From Sinobaca qinghaiensis (GTDB lineage Bacteria; Bacillota; Bacilli; Bacillales; Marinococcaceae): DNA of 64,000 nt. A program made the translations under genes and the position numbers. The stretch lies in contig NZ_RAPK01000007.1 of NCBI RefSeq assembly GCF_003610495.1, forward strand, positions 496,001-560,000. The letters are read 5' to 3'. Positions 1-7,712 of this stretch are shown piece by piece; position 1 is the first letter of the stretch, and each line of letters starts with the position of its first letter. Below the pieces are notes generated by a model that was given only the letters and a program-made list of their open reading frames with translations, made no database searches and was not told where the DNA came from.

Positions 1-96
1 GGAGGCGTGTATGGCGCAGCAGCGCTGGGCTATTATCTTTTCCAAAAGCGTAAAGCACTAAAAGAAGGAACCCAGCAAGGGAATGCTTCTGTATGA
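1..96 (+). CDS. C-terminal end of a truncated gene, unknown function
   Basis: An open frame enters from the left edge and stops at TGA 94-96, giving the last 31 residues only. The visible part is a short glycine/alanine-rich hydrophobic stretch followed by a basic tail (FQKRKALKEG), as at the end of a small membrane protein. Its stop overlaps the ATG of the next gene by 4 bases (ATGA), so the two are translationally coupled. The family cannot be named from this fragment. Confidence 0.6.
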   Translation, partial: GGVYGAAALGYYLFQKRKALKEGTQQGNASV

Positions 97-557
97 CCAG
101 CGCCGGAGTAAAGGAAAATCGTTCCGATGAACCCGATTTCGCAACCGGCTTAACCGTCGGCTTTCTTTTATCTTTCGCTCTCACCCTTTTGACCGCTCCT
201 GTGCAGGGAAAAGAATTCCGCGCACAGACAGCGGAAAAGGCACAGCAGAAAAAAACAAGCCTGCAGGAAACAAAAACAGAAAAGCTTGAAGAGCTTCAGA
301 AGAAAAAAGCAAGTTTCCAGGAAGCAAAAACGGAAAAGCTTGAAGCGTTTCAGCAGAAAAAAGAACAAAAAAAGCTGGACGCCGAGAAGAAAAAAGCAGC
401 AAAGCAGGCAGAAAAACAGGCAAAACGTGATAAATTCTATCAATCCGGCCAAATCCGCTATGAATTAATCCGCGGTGAGATGAATGGATTGAAAGAAGAG
501 GCAGAAAAAGTTGCCAACCGGGATGCTAAAAATAAGAATTTCGCTGAACACATCTAA
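93..557 (+). CDS. YtxH-like membrane-anchored coiled-coil protein (hypothetical)
   Basis: This 154-aa protein has a short charged N-terminus, one hydrophobic segment at about residues 17-36 and then a long, highly charged Lys/Glu/Gln region to the end. That region should form a coiled coil. The layout resembles YtxH-type small stress or envelope proteins, but I see no catalytic motif. Residues 53-69 and 71-87 are a tandem repeat (KKTSLQETKTEKLEELQ versus KKASFQEAKTEKLEAFQ) with an 18-residue period, also visible in the DNA. An AAGGGAA ribosome site lies 9 bases before ATG, within the end of the upstream gene. A strong hairpin terminator follows. The function is unknown. Confidence 0.6.
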   Translation: MTSAGVKENRSDEPDFATGLTVGFLLSFALTLLTAPVQGKEFRAQTAEKAQQKKTSLQETKTEKLEELQKKKASFQEAKTEKLEAFQQKKEQKKLDAEKKKAAKQAEKQAKRDKFYQSGQIRYELIRGEMNGLKEEAEKVANRDAKNKNFAEHI

Positions 558-592
558 AAAAAGCATCTGCCCCTGCGGGCAGATGCTTTTTA
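558..592. terminator. Bidirectional rho-independent terminator
   Basis: A perfect 15-bp stem (AAAAAGCATCTGCCC, 558-572) with a CTGC loop and its complement at 577-591 is flanked by A and T runs. It can end both the + strand gene finishing at 557 and the queCDEF operon, whose last stop is at 590. Confidence 0.9.
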
Positions 593-1087
593 TCTATTAG
601 TAATTGTTTCTGGATTCATGTCATGATTCATTAAGCGATGGTAGGCCATCTCTTCGAACTTTGTGCCTTTTTTTCCATAATTCACATATGGATCAATAGA
701 AATACCGCCCCGGGGCGTGAATTTTCCCCAGATTTCTAAATATCGGGGATCCATCAGTTCGACAAGATCATTAACAATTGTGTTTATCGCGTCTTCATGA
801 AATCCTCCGTGATTTCGGTAGCTGAATAAATAAAGCTTCAATGATTTACTTTCCACCATCTTCACGTCAGGCACATAGCTGATATAAAGCGTTGCAAAGT
901 CAGGCTGTCCGGTCATCGGGCAGAGAGTAGTGAATTCCGGGCAGTTAAATTTAACAAAATAATCTGTACCGGGGTGGTTGTTGTCAAAGCTCTCCAGCAG
1001 AGCGGGATCATATTCAAACTGCTGCCCCTCCTGCTGCTGGTTTCCCAGCAATGTTAAATCATCCATTCCTGTCTTTCGTTCAGACAA
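590..1087 (-). CDS. queF: NADPH-dependent 7-cyano-7-deazaguanine (preQ0) reductase
   Basis: QueF reduces the nitrile of preQ0 to the aminomethyl group of preQ1, the last free-base step before tRNA insertion in queuosine synthesis. The 165-aa protein has the short (unimodular) QueF layout. The segment [22 protein letters not shown] holds the catalytic Cys and Asp, [21 protein letters not shown] is the substrate/NADPH-binding motif, and [12 protein letters not shown] is conserved. The start is TTG at 1085-1087, with AAAGGAG 7 bases upstream. It gives the usual family length and is preferred over the ATG seven codons later. It is the last gene of queCDEF, 27 bases after queE. Confidence 0.95.
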   Translation of the reverse strand: MSERKTGMDDLTLLGNQQQEGQQFEYDPALLESFDNNHPGTDYFVKFNCPEFTTLCPMTGQPDFATLYISYVPDVKMVESKSLKLYLFSYRNHGGFHEDAINTIVNDLVELMDPRYLEIWGKFTPRGGISIDPYVNYGKKGTKFEEMAYHRLMNHDMNPETITNR

Positions 1088-1114
1088 ATTAACCGCTCCT
1101 TTTTATCTAATAGT

Positions 1115-1834
1115 TTATACACCCTGTTTGTTTCCCCATAAAAGCGTATGCAGCTGCGGCAGGATTTTCACATCGTTCCACCTGGCGTCGTCCATTGTTT
1201 CGCTGATCAGCCACTCATATCGTTCCAACAGGTGATCCCGAAGCATTCCAGCTTCCTTTTCCGTCAGGTCATCATTTCCTACCTGAAGAAACATCGGGGC
1301 ATTGGGATAACGCGTATGCACTTCAGCAGCGTATTCCAGGTCTTCTTTATTGAATATGACAATTTTTAAGCTGAATGCTTTATTTGGTCTTCTTTCCAGC
1401 CTGTTTATATAATAATCAAGCTTTTCCCAATCTGTTTTCATTAAAGAGCTGGGCGGCTTAGGTGATATCGTTACTTCATCGATATCGATCATCCATTCTG
1501 CCCAGATGCTTCCCTGGGTCTCCACAGCAGTCTGGATTCCTTGATTCCGCAGCTCCTCAATAAGGGAATGAATTCCCGGATGAATAGCGGGGTTGCCGCC
1601 GGAAATGGTGACGTGGGAAAACAAGTTCGTACCCTTCTCATACAGCTTTTCAACAATGGAGGCCGCATCCATTACCGCCGCTTTCTGTGAACCATCCCAG
1701 GTAAAAGCTGAATCGCACCAGCTGCATCTGTAATCACAGCCGCCAGTCCGGACAAACATCGTTTTTTGGCCGATAACCATACCTTCCCCCTGAATAGTAG
1801 GGCCGAATATTTCCAATACCGGTATTTTTTTCAT
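1115..1834 (-). CDS. queE: 7-carboxy-7-deazaguanine synthase (radical SAM)
   Basis: QueE converts 6-carboxytetrahydropterin to 7-carboxy-7-deazaguanine with S-adenosylmethionine and a [4Fe-4S] cluster. In this 239-aa protein the CX3CX2C cluster motif is C33-C37-C40 (GGCDYRCSWCDSAF). It is preceded by the GPTIQGEGMVIGQ signature, and TISGGNPAIHP follows. The ATG at 1832-1834 overlaps the queD stop by 4 bases (ATGA), which argues against an in-frame extension into queD. It lies third in the queCDEF operon. Confidence 0.95.
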   Translation of the reverse strand: MKKIPVLEIFGPTIQGEGMVIGQKTMFVRTGGCDYRCSWCDSAFTWDGSQKAAVMDAASIVEKLYEKGTNLFSHVTISGGNPAIHPGIHSLIEELRNQGIQTAVETQGSIWAEWMIDIDEVTISPKPPSSLMKTDWEKLDYYINRLERRPNKAFSLKIVIFNKEDLEYAAEVHTRYPNAPMFLQVGNDDLTEKEAGMLRDHLLERYEWLISETMDDARWNDVKILPQLHTLLWGNKQGV

Positions 1835-2274
1835 ATGGCAAAATCTTCTTTCTTCGGGCGGAACACCACATAGCTGGTAGGTGTCTCTCTGACAAGCAGC
1901 TGGACACACTTAGGCTGATGGGCAAGCTCGTTTAATTCTGATTGAATAAGCTTCCAAAATTTCCCGGCGATCACTTCAGTAGTTGGGAAAGACCAGCTGT
2001 CTTCTTCATTCGAAAATAATTCATGATCATTGAGAAGTGTATGGTCAAACGGACGATGAATTAATGATTTTAGTATTTTAAAATCAATCAAAAATCCGCT
2101 GCTGTCTAGTTGATCTCCAGCAACGGTGATGTTTATTACATAGGTATGTCCATGTATATCCTGGCATTTGCCGGCAGCCTCACTTGGAATAAAGTGAGCG
2201 GCGGCCAAATGCATATCTTTATTCAGTTCATAGCGGTACTCATGAGGCACCTGCGGATAAAATTGATGAAGCAT
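1831..2274 (-). CDS. queD: 6-carboxy-5,6,7,8-tetrahydropterin synthase
   Basis: QueD makes 6-carboxytetrahydropterin from dihydroneopterin triphosphate, the first pathway-specific step after GTP cyclohydrolase. The 147-aa protein carries the PTPS-fold zinc histidines H27 (AAAHF), H41 and H43 (DIHGHTY) and the catalytic Cys C37. A C-terminal ETPTSYV segment fits the pterin-binding region. The start ATG shares its A with the queC stop (TAATG), and the stop overlaps the queE start, so translation of queC, queD and queE is coupled. Confidence 0.95.
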   Translation of the reverse strand: MLHQFYPQVPHEYRYELNKDMHLAAAHFIPSEAAGKCQDIHGHTYVINITVAGDQLDSSGFLIDFKILKSLIHRPFDHTLLNDHELFSNEEDSWSFPTTEVIAGKFWKLIQSELNELAHQPKCVQLLVRETPTSYVVFRPKKEDFAI

Positions 2275-2942
2275 TATAACTCCCGTTCCTTTTCTCTCCT
2301 ATATTGGTCGAGTCCTGCTCGCCGAAGTTTACAGGCAGGGCATTCTCCACACCCTTGTCCACGTATGCCATGATAACACGTCAATGTATAATCGCGCACA
2401 TAATTTAACTGCCCCAGGTCATCCGCGAGCTTCCAGGTTTCTTTTTTATCCAGCCACATAAGCGGCGTGTGGATAACAAAGTCTTTCCCGATCCCTAAAT
2501 TCAGGGAAACGTTTAAGGACTTTACAAATGCATCCCGGCAGTCAGGATACCCGCTGTAATCTGTTTCACATACGCCGGTCACTATATGTTTGGCTCCTTT
2601 TTGAGAAGCTGCAATAGCCGCAAAAGAAAAGAAAAGCAGGTTTCTCCCTTCTACAAAGGTAGACGGAAGTTCCCCATCCTTTCCTTCCTCCACTTCTATA
2701 GAATCTCTAGTAAGAGCGTTTGGCGCAAGCTGGTTTAACAATGTCATATCCAGTATATGATGTTCGATATTCAAATCCTCTGCAATATCAGAAGCTACTT
2801 TTAATTCTTCTGAATGGCGCTGGCCGTAATCAAACGTGACCGCAATCACTTCTTTAAATTGTTCCAGGGCCCAAAAAAGACAGGTAGTGCTGTCCTGGCC
2901 GCCGCTGAAGACAATAATAGCTTTTTCATTTTTTAAACTCAA
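2274..2942 (-). CDS. queC: 7-cyano-7-deazaguanine (preQ0) synthase
   Basis: QueC is the ATP-dependent synthase that converts carboxydeazaguanine to preQ0. The 222-aa protein has the PP-loop ATPase motif SGGQDS (residues 13-18) and a zinc site made of C189, C198, C201 and C204 (CGECPAC). Translation starts at TTG 2940-2942, with a GGAAGTG ribosome site 8 bases upstream. No earlier ATG or GTG exists in frame. It is the first gene of queCDEF. The roughly 100-base upstream region has an extended -10 element but no recognisable preQ1 riboswitch. Confidence 0.95.
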   Translation of the reverse strand: MSLKNEKAIIVFSGGQDSTTCLFWALEQFKEVIAVTFDYGQRHSEELKVASDIAEDLNIEHHILDMTLLNQLAPNALTRDSIEVEEGKDGELPSTFVEGRNLLFFSFAAIAASQKGAKHIVTGVCETDYSGYPDCRDAFVKSLNVSLNLGIGKDFVIHTPLMWLDKKETWKLADDLGQLNYVRDYTLTCYHGIRGQGCGECPACKLRRAGLDQYRREKEREL

Positions 2943-2985
2943 TGTCTTTTCACTTCCCGTTTGTTTTAAGCTGATTTTTTTATCT

Positions 2986-2994
2986 AGTATATCA
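2986..2994 (-). promoter_or_regulatory. queC: Extended -10 promoter element for queCDEF
   Basis: On the minus strand TGATATACT matches the extended -10 pattern TGN-TATACT about 44 bases before the queC TTG. No good -35 hexamer is visible at 16-18 bases. The leader would be only about 35 bases, too short for a riboswitch. Confidence 0.45.
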
Positions 2995-3040
2995 CGGCTT
3001 CCCTATACAGACACCGGGAAGGGATATCAAAACCTTGAAG

Positions 3041-3577
3041 TTATTTTTTTTCCTTATCCAAATAAACCTGGCTCCCCACGGCCTTGCGCTGACCCTGGTA
3101 TTTCCCATTATACGGGACGCCTGCTTCCTGATCCATAGATGCAAATACAAGCTGGGCTATTCTGCGTCCGGACTGGAGGATGATGGGAAGACGGTTGGCA
3201 TTATATAATTCCAGGGTAATTTCTCCTTCAAATCCCGGATCCACCCAGCCTGCGTTCTGAATAAACAAGCCCATTCTTCCAATAGAGCTCCTGCCTTCTA
3301 CAAAAGCCGTTAAATGGTTTGGAAGTTTTATGTATTCGTTCGTTGTAGCCAGTAAGAAGGAATGAGGCGGAATAATGACTTCATCGCTTTCAAATTCTAC
3401 ATATTTAGCAGGTTCATTTAAATTGATGGAAGCAATAGCATTCTCATCAATTTTTAAATAGTGATGGCCAAGACGGATATCAACAGAGGCCGGCTGAATC
3501 TGCTCTTCGCTGCAGGGCTCTATCGTCAATTCATTATTTTTCATCATTTCGCGGATCGTTATATCGGATAATATCAA
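3041..3577 (-). CDS. dcd: dCTP deaminase family protein
   Basis: Dcd deaminates dCTP to supply dUTP/dUMP for thymidylate synthesis. The signature [33 protein letters not shown] (catalytic Glu in the last part) and the C-terminal [10 protein letters not shown] and [10 protein letters not shown] segments are present. The frame is open to a GTG at 3589. I choose TTG 3575-3577 because AAAGGTGG lies 8 bases upstream and it gives the family N-terminus MILSD; the GTG has no ribosome site. Length is then 178 aa. The sequence does not show whether the product is dUTP or dUMP (bifunctional type). It appears to be transcribed alone, between queC and an upstream terminator. Confidence 0.9.
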   Translation of the reverse strand: MILSDITIREMMKNNELTIEPCSEEQIQPASVDIRLGHHYLKIDENAIASINLNEPAKYVEFESDEVIIPPHSFLLATTNEYIKLPNHLTAFVEGRSSIGRMGLFIQNAGWVDPGFEGEITLELYNANRLPIILQSGRRIAQLVFASMDQEAGVPYNGKYQGQRKAVGSQVYLDKEKK

Positions 3578-3690
3578 TTCATACGCCACCTTTTTATTTG
3601 CTCTTCTTTATTGAGTATAGTAAAACTAGAAGCCTATTGCCAGCATAATTCCTGAACCTGCTGAAAAGAAATGTAATTTGCCGGCACTAC

Positions 3691-3723
3691 AAAAAAAAGC
3701 CGCTTCGCAAGAAGCAGCTTTTT
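3691..3723 (-). terminator. Terminator of the IDEAL-domain gene
   Basis: The minus strand reads AAAAGCTGCTTC, loop TTGC, GAAGCGGCTTTT, then a run of T. There is one G-T wobble in the stem. It starts at the end of the gene whose stop codon is at 3724. Confidence 0.8.
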
Positions 3724-4023
3724 CTAATTAAATTTAAAATCCAGTTCCAGCTCGTATCCCTGCTCCTGAATAATCTTTCCATGTTCATACTCGTGAATTA
3801 ATTCATTATATTGGTCGGTGAGTATTTTAAACTGTCCGGCATCTTTATTATCAAGCGAATGGTCAATTAACCTGCGTAATCTTTCATAATTGGAGTCAAA
3901 CAAAGCATATTCAAGTGTCATTTGCGCATATAGTGATTGAAGCACCTGCCTTGATGGCCTTCTGCCATATTTTGCAGATTTCACTTTTTTCATAAAATGC
4001 TGTTCGTGAGTTGGATGTAACAT
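3724..4023 (-). CDS. IDEAL-domain protein (hypothetical)
   Basis: This 99-aa protein has a basic N-terminus and, at about residues 40-76, a segment reading YERLRRLIDHSLDNKDAGQFKILTDQYNEL. It matches the short helical IDEAL domain found in small Bacillus proteins such as YpiB. The domain is thought to mediate protein contacts, and no enzymatic residues are visible. The ATG at 4021-4023 is preceded by a GGGGG tract about 10 bases upstream. An in-frame TTG three codons earlier sits too close to that tract. The gene is monocistronic with its own terminator, and its specific role is unknown. Confidence 0.65.
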   Translation of the reverse strand: MLHPTHEQHFMKKVKSAKYGRRPSRQVLQSLYAQMTLEYALFDSNYERLRRLIDHSLDNKDAGQFKILTDQYNELIHEYEHGKIIQEQGYELELDFKFN

Positions 4024-4451
4024 CTTTCCCAAACCCCCTATCCTTTTATCTGGATTATCGGCTTCTTATATAATAAAAAAGGCTGGTTTCCATCGTGAGT
4101 TAAGCAGCAGTTGATGTTACTCATTTATACCCACCTTTTCGATAGAATAAACGTTTGCTCCCGCTTTCTTTTGAAAAGAAAATGGATTGAAAAACATTTT
4201 GTATGCGCTTTCCTACATTATACATGATAACGTTAAAACTCAAAAGGGGTAGAAGATTATTTATTTTGATTTTTCTAATATCAATAAGATCCATCAGATT
4301 ATTGTACACCTGCTTCTATAAGATGAAAAATGAACACTGTTTATTGACAAAGGAATATGGCAAGAGTACATTACATATAGAATTGACGCAGGCCGTCAGC
4401 GGCTGCTGTTTAATAGATACCTATCAGCATAAACAGGGGAGAGAAACAACA
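4024..4451. other. Intergenic region between divergent genes
   Basis: This 428-base AT-rich gap separates the minus-strand IDEAL gene from the plus-strand ktrA. On the + strand it holds a good SigA promoter (4344-4372) and a 70-base leader with a weak GC-rich hairpin (about 4390-4412). The short open frames here lack ribosome sites and family features. No RNA gene or ydaO-type riboswitch was recognised. Confidence 0.5.
4344..4372 (+). promoter_or_regulatory. ktrA: SigA promoter of ktrA
   Basis: TTGACA (4344-4349), a 17-base spacer and TACATT (4367-4372) form a near-consensus promoter. Transcription would start near 4379, giving a leader of about 70 bases before the TTG start. Confidence 0.75.
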
Positions 4452-5105
4452 TTGAAGAAACAATTCGCCATTATTGGACTGGGAAGATTTGGTGTAAGCG
4501 TCAGCACAGAGTTATTCCAGCTCGGCCATGAAGTGCTGGCTGTCGATATCAACCCTTCCAAAGTAAAAGAAATTACAAACTTTTCCACTCATAGTGCGGT
4601 CGCGGACGGTACTGATGAAAAAGCGCTTCGTAAACTTGGTATTGCCAATTTCGATCATGTTATTGTTGCTATTGGAGATAATATTCAGGCAAGCATTCTT
4701 TGTACCTTGCTGCTAAAAGAAATAGGCATCAAATCAGTATGGGCTAAAGCACAAAATTATTATCATCATAAAGTACTCGATAAAATCGGCGCTGATAAAA
4801 TTATCCACCCGGAACATGATATGGGGCAGCGCATAGCCCAGCATCTCGTATCAGATAAAGTAATCGATTATATTGAACTTTCTGCAGATTATTCCATTGT
4901 AGAAATTACAGCTCCAAAATCCATGCACAACAAGACGCTTTTTGATCTGGATATCCGTGCCAAATTCGGCGTCACTATTTTAGGCATTAAACGAAAAAAA
5001 CAAATCAATATTTCACCGCTTGCCGAAGACAGGGTTTTAGTTGGAGACATTCTTATTGTTATCGGCCAGAAAAATGATTTAAAGCGTTTCGAAGATACCA
5101 ACTAA
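4452..5105 (+). CDS. ktrA: KtrA/KtrC-type RCK regulatory subunit of a K+ channel
   Basis: This cytoplasmic gating ring subunit pairs with a KtrB/KtrD membrane channel for K+ uptake. It binds ATP/ADP and often c-di-AMP. The 217-aa protein has an RCK_N Rossmann domain with GLGRFG (residues 9-14) and the acidic end VLAVDI. Conserved segments NIQASILCTLLLKE and KAQNYYHHKVLDKIGAD follow, and an RCK_C domain lies from about residue 135. The start is TTG 4452-4454 behind AGGGGAGAG; the in-frame ORF upstream crosses the promoter and is not coding. No channel gene is adjacent. The NYYHHKVL..GAD..IHPE pattern looks closer to KtrA than KtrC, but that is from memory. Confidence 0.8.
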   Translation: MKKQFAIIGLGRFGVSVSTELFQLGHEVLAVDINPSKVKEITNFSTHSAVADGTDEKALRKLGIANFDHVIVAIGDNIQASILCTLLLKEIGIKSVWAKAQNYYHHKVLDKIGADKIIHPEHDMGQRIAQHLVSDKVIDYIELSADYSIVEITAPKSMHNKTLFDLDIRAKFGVTILGIKRKKQINISPLAEDRVLVGDILIVIGQKNDLKRFEDTN

Positions 5106-5112
5106 CAGCTGC

Positions 5113-5150
5113 AGATCGAATCCACGTACACAAACGGCCGATCTTTATTA
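5113..5150 (+). terminator. Weak terminator after ktrA
   Basis: AGATCG (5113-5118) pairs with CGATCT (5139-5144) across a long loop, followed by TTATT. The stem is short, so termination is uncertain. Confidence 0.35.
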
Positions 5151-5184
5151 CTCAGGCAAAAAGATTTTTCTGTTGCTTACTTTA

Positions 5185-5193
5185 TGGTACTAT
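5185..5193 (+). promoter_or_regulatory. nsrR: Extended -10 element of nsrR
   Basis: TGG-TACTAT forms an extended -10 about 35 bases before the nsrR ATG. The -35 region is poor. Confidence 0.4.
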
Positions 5194-5227
5194 TGGAGTT
5201 ACCAGGAAAAAAGAACGGAGGATTCTC

Positions 5228-5671
5228 ATGCGCTTAACTTCTTATACAGACTACTCTCTGCGCACTCTAATGTATTTGGCTACGGTTGATAGAGAAAAGC
5301 TGACAAGCATTAAAGAAATCTCCAATGCATATTCTATTTCTTATAACCATTTAACCAAAGTAGGCCATGAATTATCAAAGCTGCATTTAATTGAATCAGT
5401 AAAAGGACGAAACGGCGGTATTCGCTTATCGGCAGAACCGAAAGACATTAACATTGGCTGGGTAGTCAGACAGACGGAAGATAATTTTCACATGGTGGAG
5501 TGTTTTTCTTCTGAAAATACCTGCCTGCTTGCCGGCGGCTGCGAGCTTCAGTCTGCTTTACGTGAAGCGCTCAATGCTTATCTGGCTGTGCTTGACCAAT
5601 ATACGCTTGAAGACGTTACGGCAAATAACGCCCGTCTTTTTTCTTTATTCCAAACTGCCCTTCAAACGTAA
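5228..5671 (+). CDS. nsrR: Rrf2-family Fe-S repressor, NsrR-like
   Basis: NsrR is a [4Fe-4S] repressor that senses nitric oxide and controls NO detoxification and respiration genes. The 147-aa protein starts with the Rrf2 winged helix (MRLTSYTDYSLRTLMYLA) and has GRNGGIRLS in the wing. Its three cluster cysteines are C92, C99 and C105 (VECF, NTCLLAGGC). Their spacing is like that of B. subtilis NsrR and unlike IscR. GGAGG lies 7 bases before the ATG. It is monocistronic, between the ktrA end and a strong terminator. No target gene is adjacent. Confidence 0.85.
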   Translation: MRLTSYTDYSLRTLMYLATVDREKLTSIKEISNAYSISYNHLTKVGHELSKLHLIESVKGRNGGIRLSAEPKDINIGWVVRQTEDNFHMVECFSSENTCLLAGGCELQSALREALNAYLAVLDQYTLEDVTANNARLFSLFQTALQT

Positions 5672-5685
5672 ACTAATGTGGAAAA

Positions 5686-5720
5686 ACAAACGCTCCGCCT
5701 TCATTGGCGGAGCGTTTTTA
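5686..5720. terminator. Bidirectional terminator
   Basis: AAACGCTCCGCC (5688-5699) pairs with GGCGGAGCGTTT (5706-5717), flanked by A and T runs. It ends nsrR on the + strand and the minus-strand gene whose stop is at 5718. Confidence 0.9.
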
Positions 5721-6254
5721 AGCATATCTTTTATATCGCAGGCTTTTGCCATTTTCAACAGAATGAACATTCACTACCCCGCGTTTTTCCCCGGAAGCTG
5801 TCATCATAGCTTCCGCTGCACGGGCAATACGCCCGAGTTCTGTATAATCGTTTTCAAATACATACAGCGTCCGTTCGTGTGCGCATTGTATAATAGGAAT
5901 TGAAAAACTTTTTTCCGGCCGGCTGCTTCCTGTTTTACTATATAACAGCCAGCCATCGAGTCTGCCCTGTTCTTTTTCAAGAAGCGGGAGCAGAGTGCCC
6001 GATGTATGGGCAAGCCACAAATAATAAGAAGCATGATAATGAAACCACTGCGGAGACACCATCTGCTGCCAGAATCCTTTGTATTGGCCCAATAAATAGG
6101 ATGGTGTTCTTTCCTGAGCGGATGCAGACAAGGAGGAGACGATCATTTCGTTCATCATTTCCTGTACCGTATATTTCCAGGGTTCAATGTGCAGCACTGC
6201 ATCCGGCTGATTCTGCTCGTATGAGTAACCAAATGGTCCTTCCATCCTGTTCAT
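5718..6254 (-). CDS. Hypothetical protein, family not recognised
   Basis: I do not recognise this 178-aa soluble protein. It has no signal peptide and no membrane segment. It is rich in Tyr and Trp in the middle (residues about 58-85, GFWQQMVSPQWFHYHASYYLWL) and has a C-terminal half that looks alpha/beta (SFSIPIIQCAHERTLYVFENDYTELGRIARAAEAMM). GGAGAAAGG lies just before ATG 6252-6254. It lies 59 bases downstream of mgtE with no terminator seen between, so it may be read from the mgtE transcript. A strong terminator follows it. Codon use looks like its neighbours. Confidence 0.65.
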   Translation of the reverse strand: MNRMEGPFGYSYEQNQPDAVLHIEPWKYTVQEMMNEMIVSSLSASAQERTPSYLLGQYKGFWQQMVSPQWFHYHASYYLWLAHTSGTLLPLLEKEQGRLDGWLLYSKTGSSRPEKSFSIPIIQCAHERTLYVFENDYTELGRIARAAEAMMTASGEKRGVVNVHSVENGKSLRYKRYA

Positions 6255-6313
6255 CCTTTCTCCATCATCTCCTGATTTTATACACTATTTTAACGCATAT
6301 CCCACTGTCATTT

Positions 6314-7675
6314 CTACATATATTGAAGAAAAGATGTGGCTATCGTGAAATAAATCAACAGACTTATAATATCATTTAATGTTGTGATAAACGGTCCGGA
6401 GGCAATAGCCGGATCCAGGTTCATTTTGTTAATAATAAGAGGAATCGTCATTCCAATGACGCTGGCAGCTCCCAGCGAGAGTACAATCGAACCGCCGACG
6501 ATTAAGCCGAGCGTAAAATCATTATAAAACGTGCCGAGCAGCAGAAAAATAACCAGGCCTGAAATACTGCCAATTAGAAGGCCTGTAGCAAACTCCCTCC
6601 AAATCGTACGGGCCAGTCCTTTTTTATAAGAGGCCCCTGTAGCAAGAGACCTTACAGAAACAGCAAGTGATTGTGTTCCCGTGTTTCCTGCGGATCCCAT
6701 AATGAGTGGAATGAACGCTGCAAGCAGGACAACCGTTTCCAGGGTACTCTCGAAACGATTGATGACTTCAGCCGTTCCCAGTCCAAAAAACATGAGCAGA
6801 ATAATCCATGGTGTCCGAAGTTTAGCTGCTTGATAGGAAGTAATATTTACATCTGTGGAACCTCTGGATGCCGTTATCTCACCAAAATCCTCCGTCGCTT
6901 CCTCTTCGAGAACATCCAGTGCATCATCGACCGTAATAATCCCTACCAGTGTATTATCATCCGTAATAACCGGGGCTGCCAGAAAATCATATTTCTGAAT
7001 CAGCTGAGCAGCTTCTTCCTGATCCGTTTTAACATGAATGGAAACCACTCTGGTGCTCATAATATTTTCAACCTGTTCTTCGGAGGAGGCGGTAATTAAA
7101 TCCCGGATTGATACGACGCCGGCAAGCCGTCCGTCTTCATCCACTACATATAAGTAGTAAATCGTCTCCGCTTCAGGTCCTTCTTTACGAAGGAGCTCAA
7201 TAACTTCAGCCACTGTAGAAGACGATTTCAAGGAAATAAATTCTTTTGTCATAATGGCTCCGGCTGTTTCTTCATCATAGAGCAGCAGTTCCTGCACTTC
7301 TCTGGCCTCTTCTTTATCCATCGAGCCGAGGATTTCCCGTACATTTGGCTGCTGAAGCTCACCAAGGAAGTCTGCAACATCATCGGCAGACATATTGTTG
7401 TACACGTCCGCCGCATAATCTTTACTCAGCTCGGGAGCCGCTTCTTTTTGCTCATCGATATCCAGGCTCTCAAATATTTCGGAGAATTCTTCCGGACTTA
7501 AATATTTATAAACAAGTCCGCGCTGTTCCGGCTCCAGGTTATTAAAAATTTCAGCCTGGTCGGTAGGATGAAAGTCCAGAAATATATCCCGGAATACGCT
7601 GATATCTTCCTTTTCCAATGCTTCAATGATTTTTTTTACATAATCTTCTTTTGTTTCATCATTTAATTCAATCAC
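6314..7675 (-). CDS. mgtE: Magnesium transporter MgtE
   Basis: MgtE is a homodimeric Mg2+-gated Mg2+ channel of the cytoplasmic membrane. The 453-aa protein has the acidic N-terminal superhelical domain (residues 1 to about 125), then two CBS domains (about 130-255), a plug helix and five transmembrane segments. Conserved pore segments GSAGNTGTQSLAVSVR and DPAIASGPFITTLNDIISLL (pore Asp) are intact. The start is GTG 7673-7675 with GGAGG 7 bases upstream. The gene follows the CPBP gene by 37 bases, so there is no room for an M-box riboswitch directly upstream. Control by Mg2+ is probably at the protein level. Confidence 0.95.
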   Translation of the reverse strand: MIELNDETKEDYVKKIIEALEKEDISVFRDIFLDFHPTDQAEIFNNLEPEQRGLVYKYLSPEEFSEIFESLDIDEQKEAAPELSKDYAADVYNNMSADDVADFLGELQQPNVREILGSMDKEEAREVQELLLYDEETAGAIMTKEFISLKSSSTVAEVIELLRKEGPEAETIYYLYVVDEDGRLAGVVSIRDLITASSEEQVENIMSTRVVSIHVKTDQEEAAQLIQKYDFLAAPVITDDNTLVGIITVDDALDVLEEEATEDFGEITASRGSTDVNITSYQAAKLRTPWIILLMFFGLGTAEVINRFESTLETVVLLAAFIPLIMGSAGNTGTQSLAVSVRSLATGASYKKGLARTIWREFATGLLIGSISGLVIFLLLGTFYNDFTLGLIVGGSIVLSLGAASVIGMTIPLIINKMNLDPAIASGPFITTLNDIISLLIYFTIATSFLQYM

Positions 7676-7712
7676 GGAGTCTCCTCCTCTCCTGCAGAAT
7701 ATTACCTTTTTG

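Noticed and set aside
2943-3040. preQ1 riboswitch upstream of queCDEF
   Set aside because: No class I pattern (short stem with the A-rich tail pairing into the loop) could be fitted. The extended -10 places transcription too close to the start for an aptamer.
4373-4451. ydaO-type c-di-AMP riboswitch upstream of ktrA
   Set aside because: The leader from the predicted start is about 70 bases, with a weak hairpin only. The conserved ydaO blocks were not seen.
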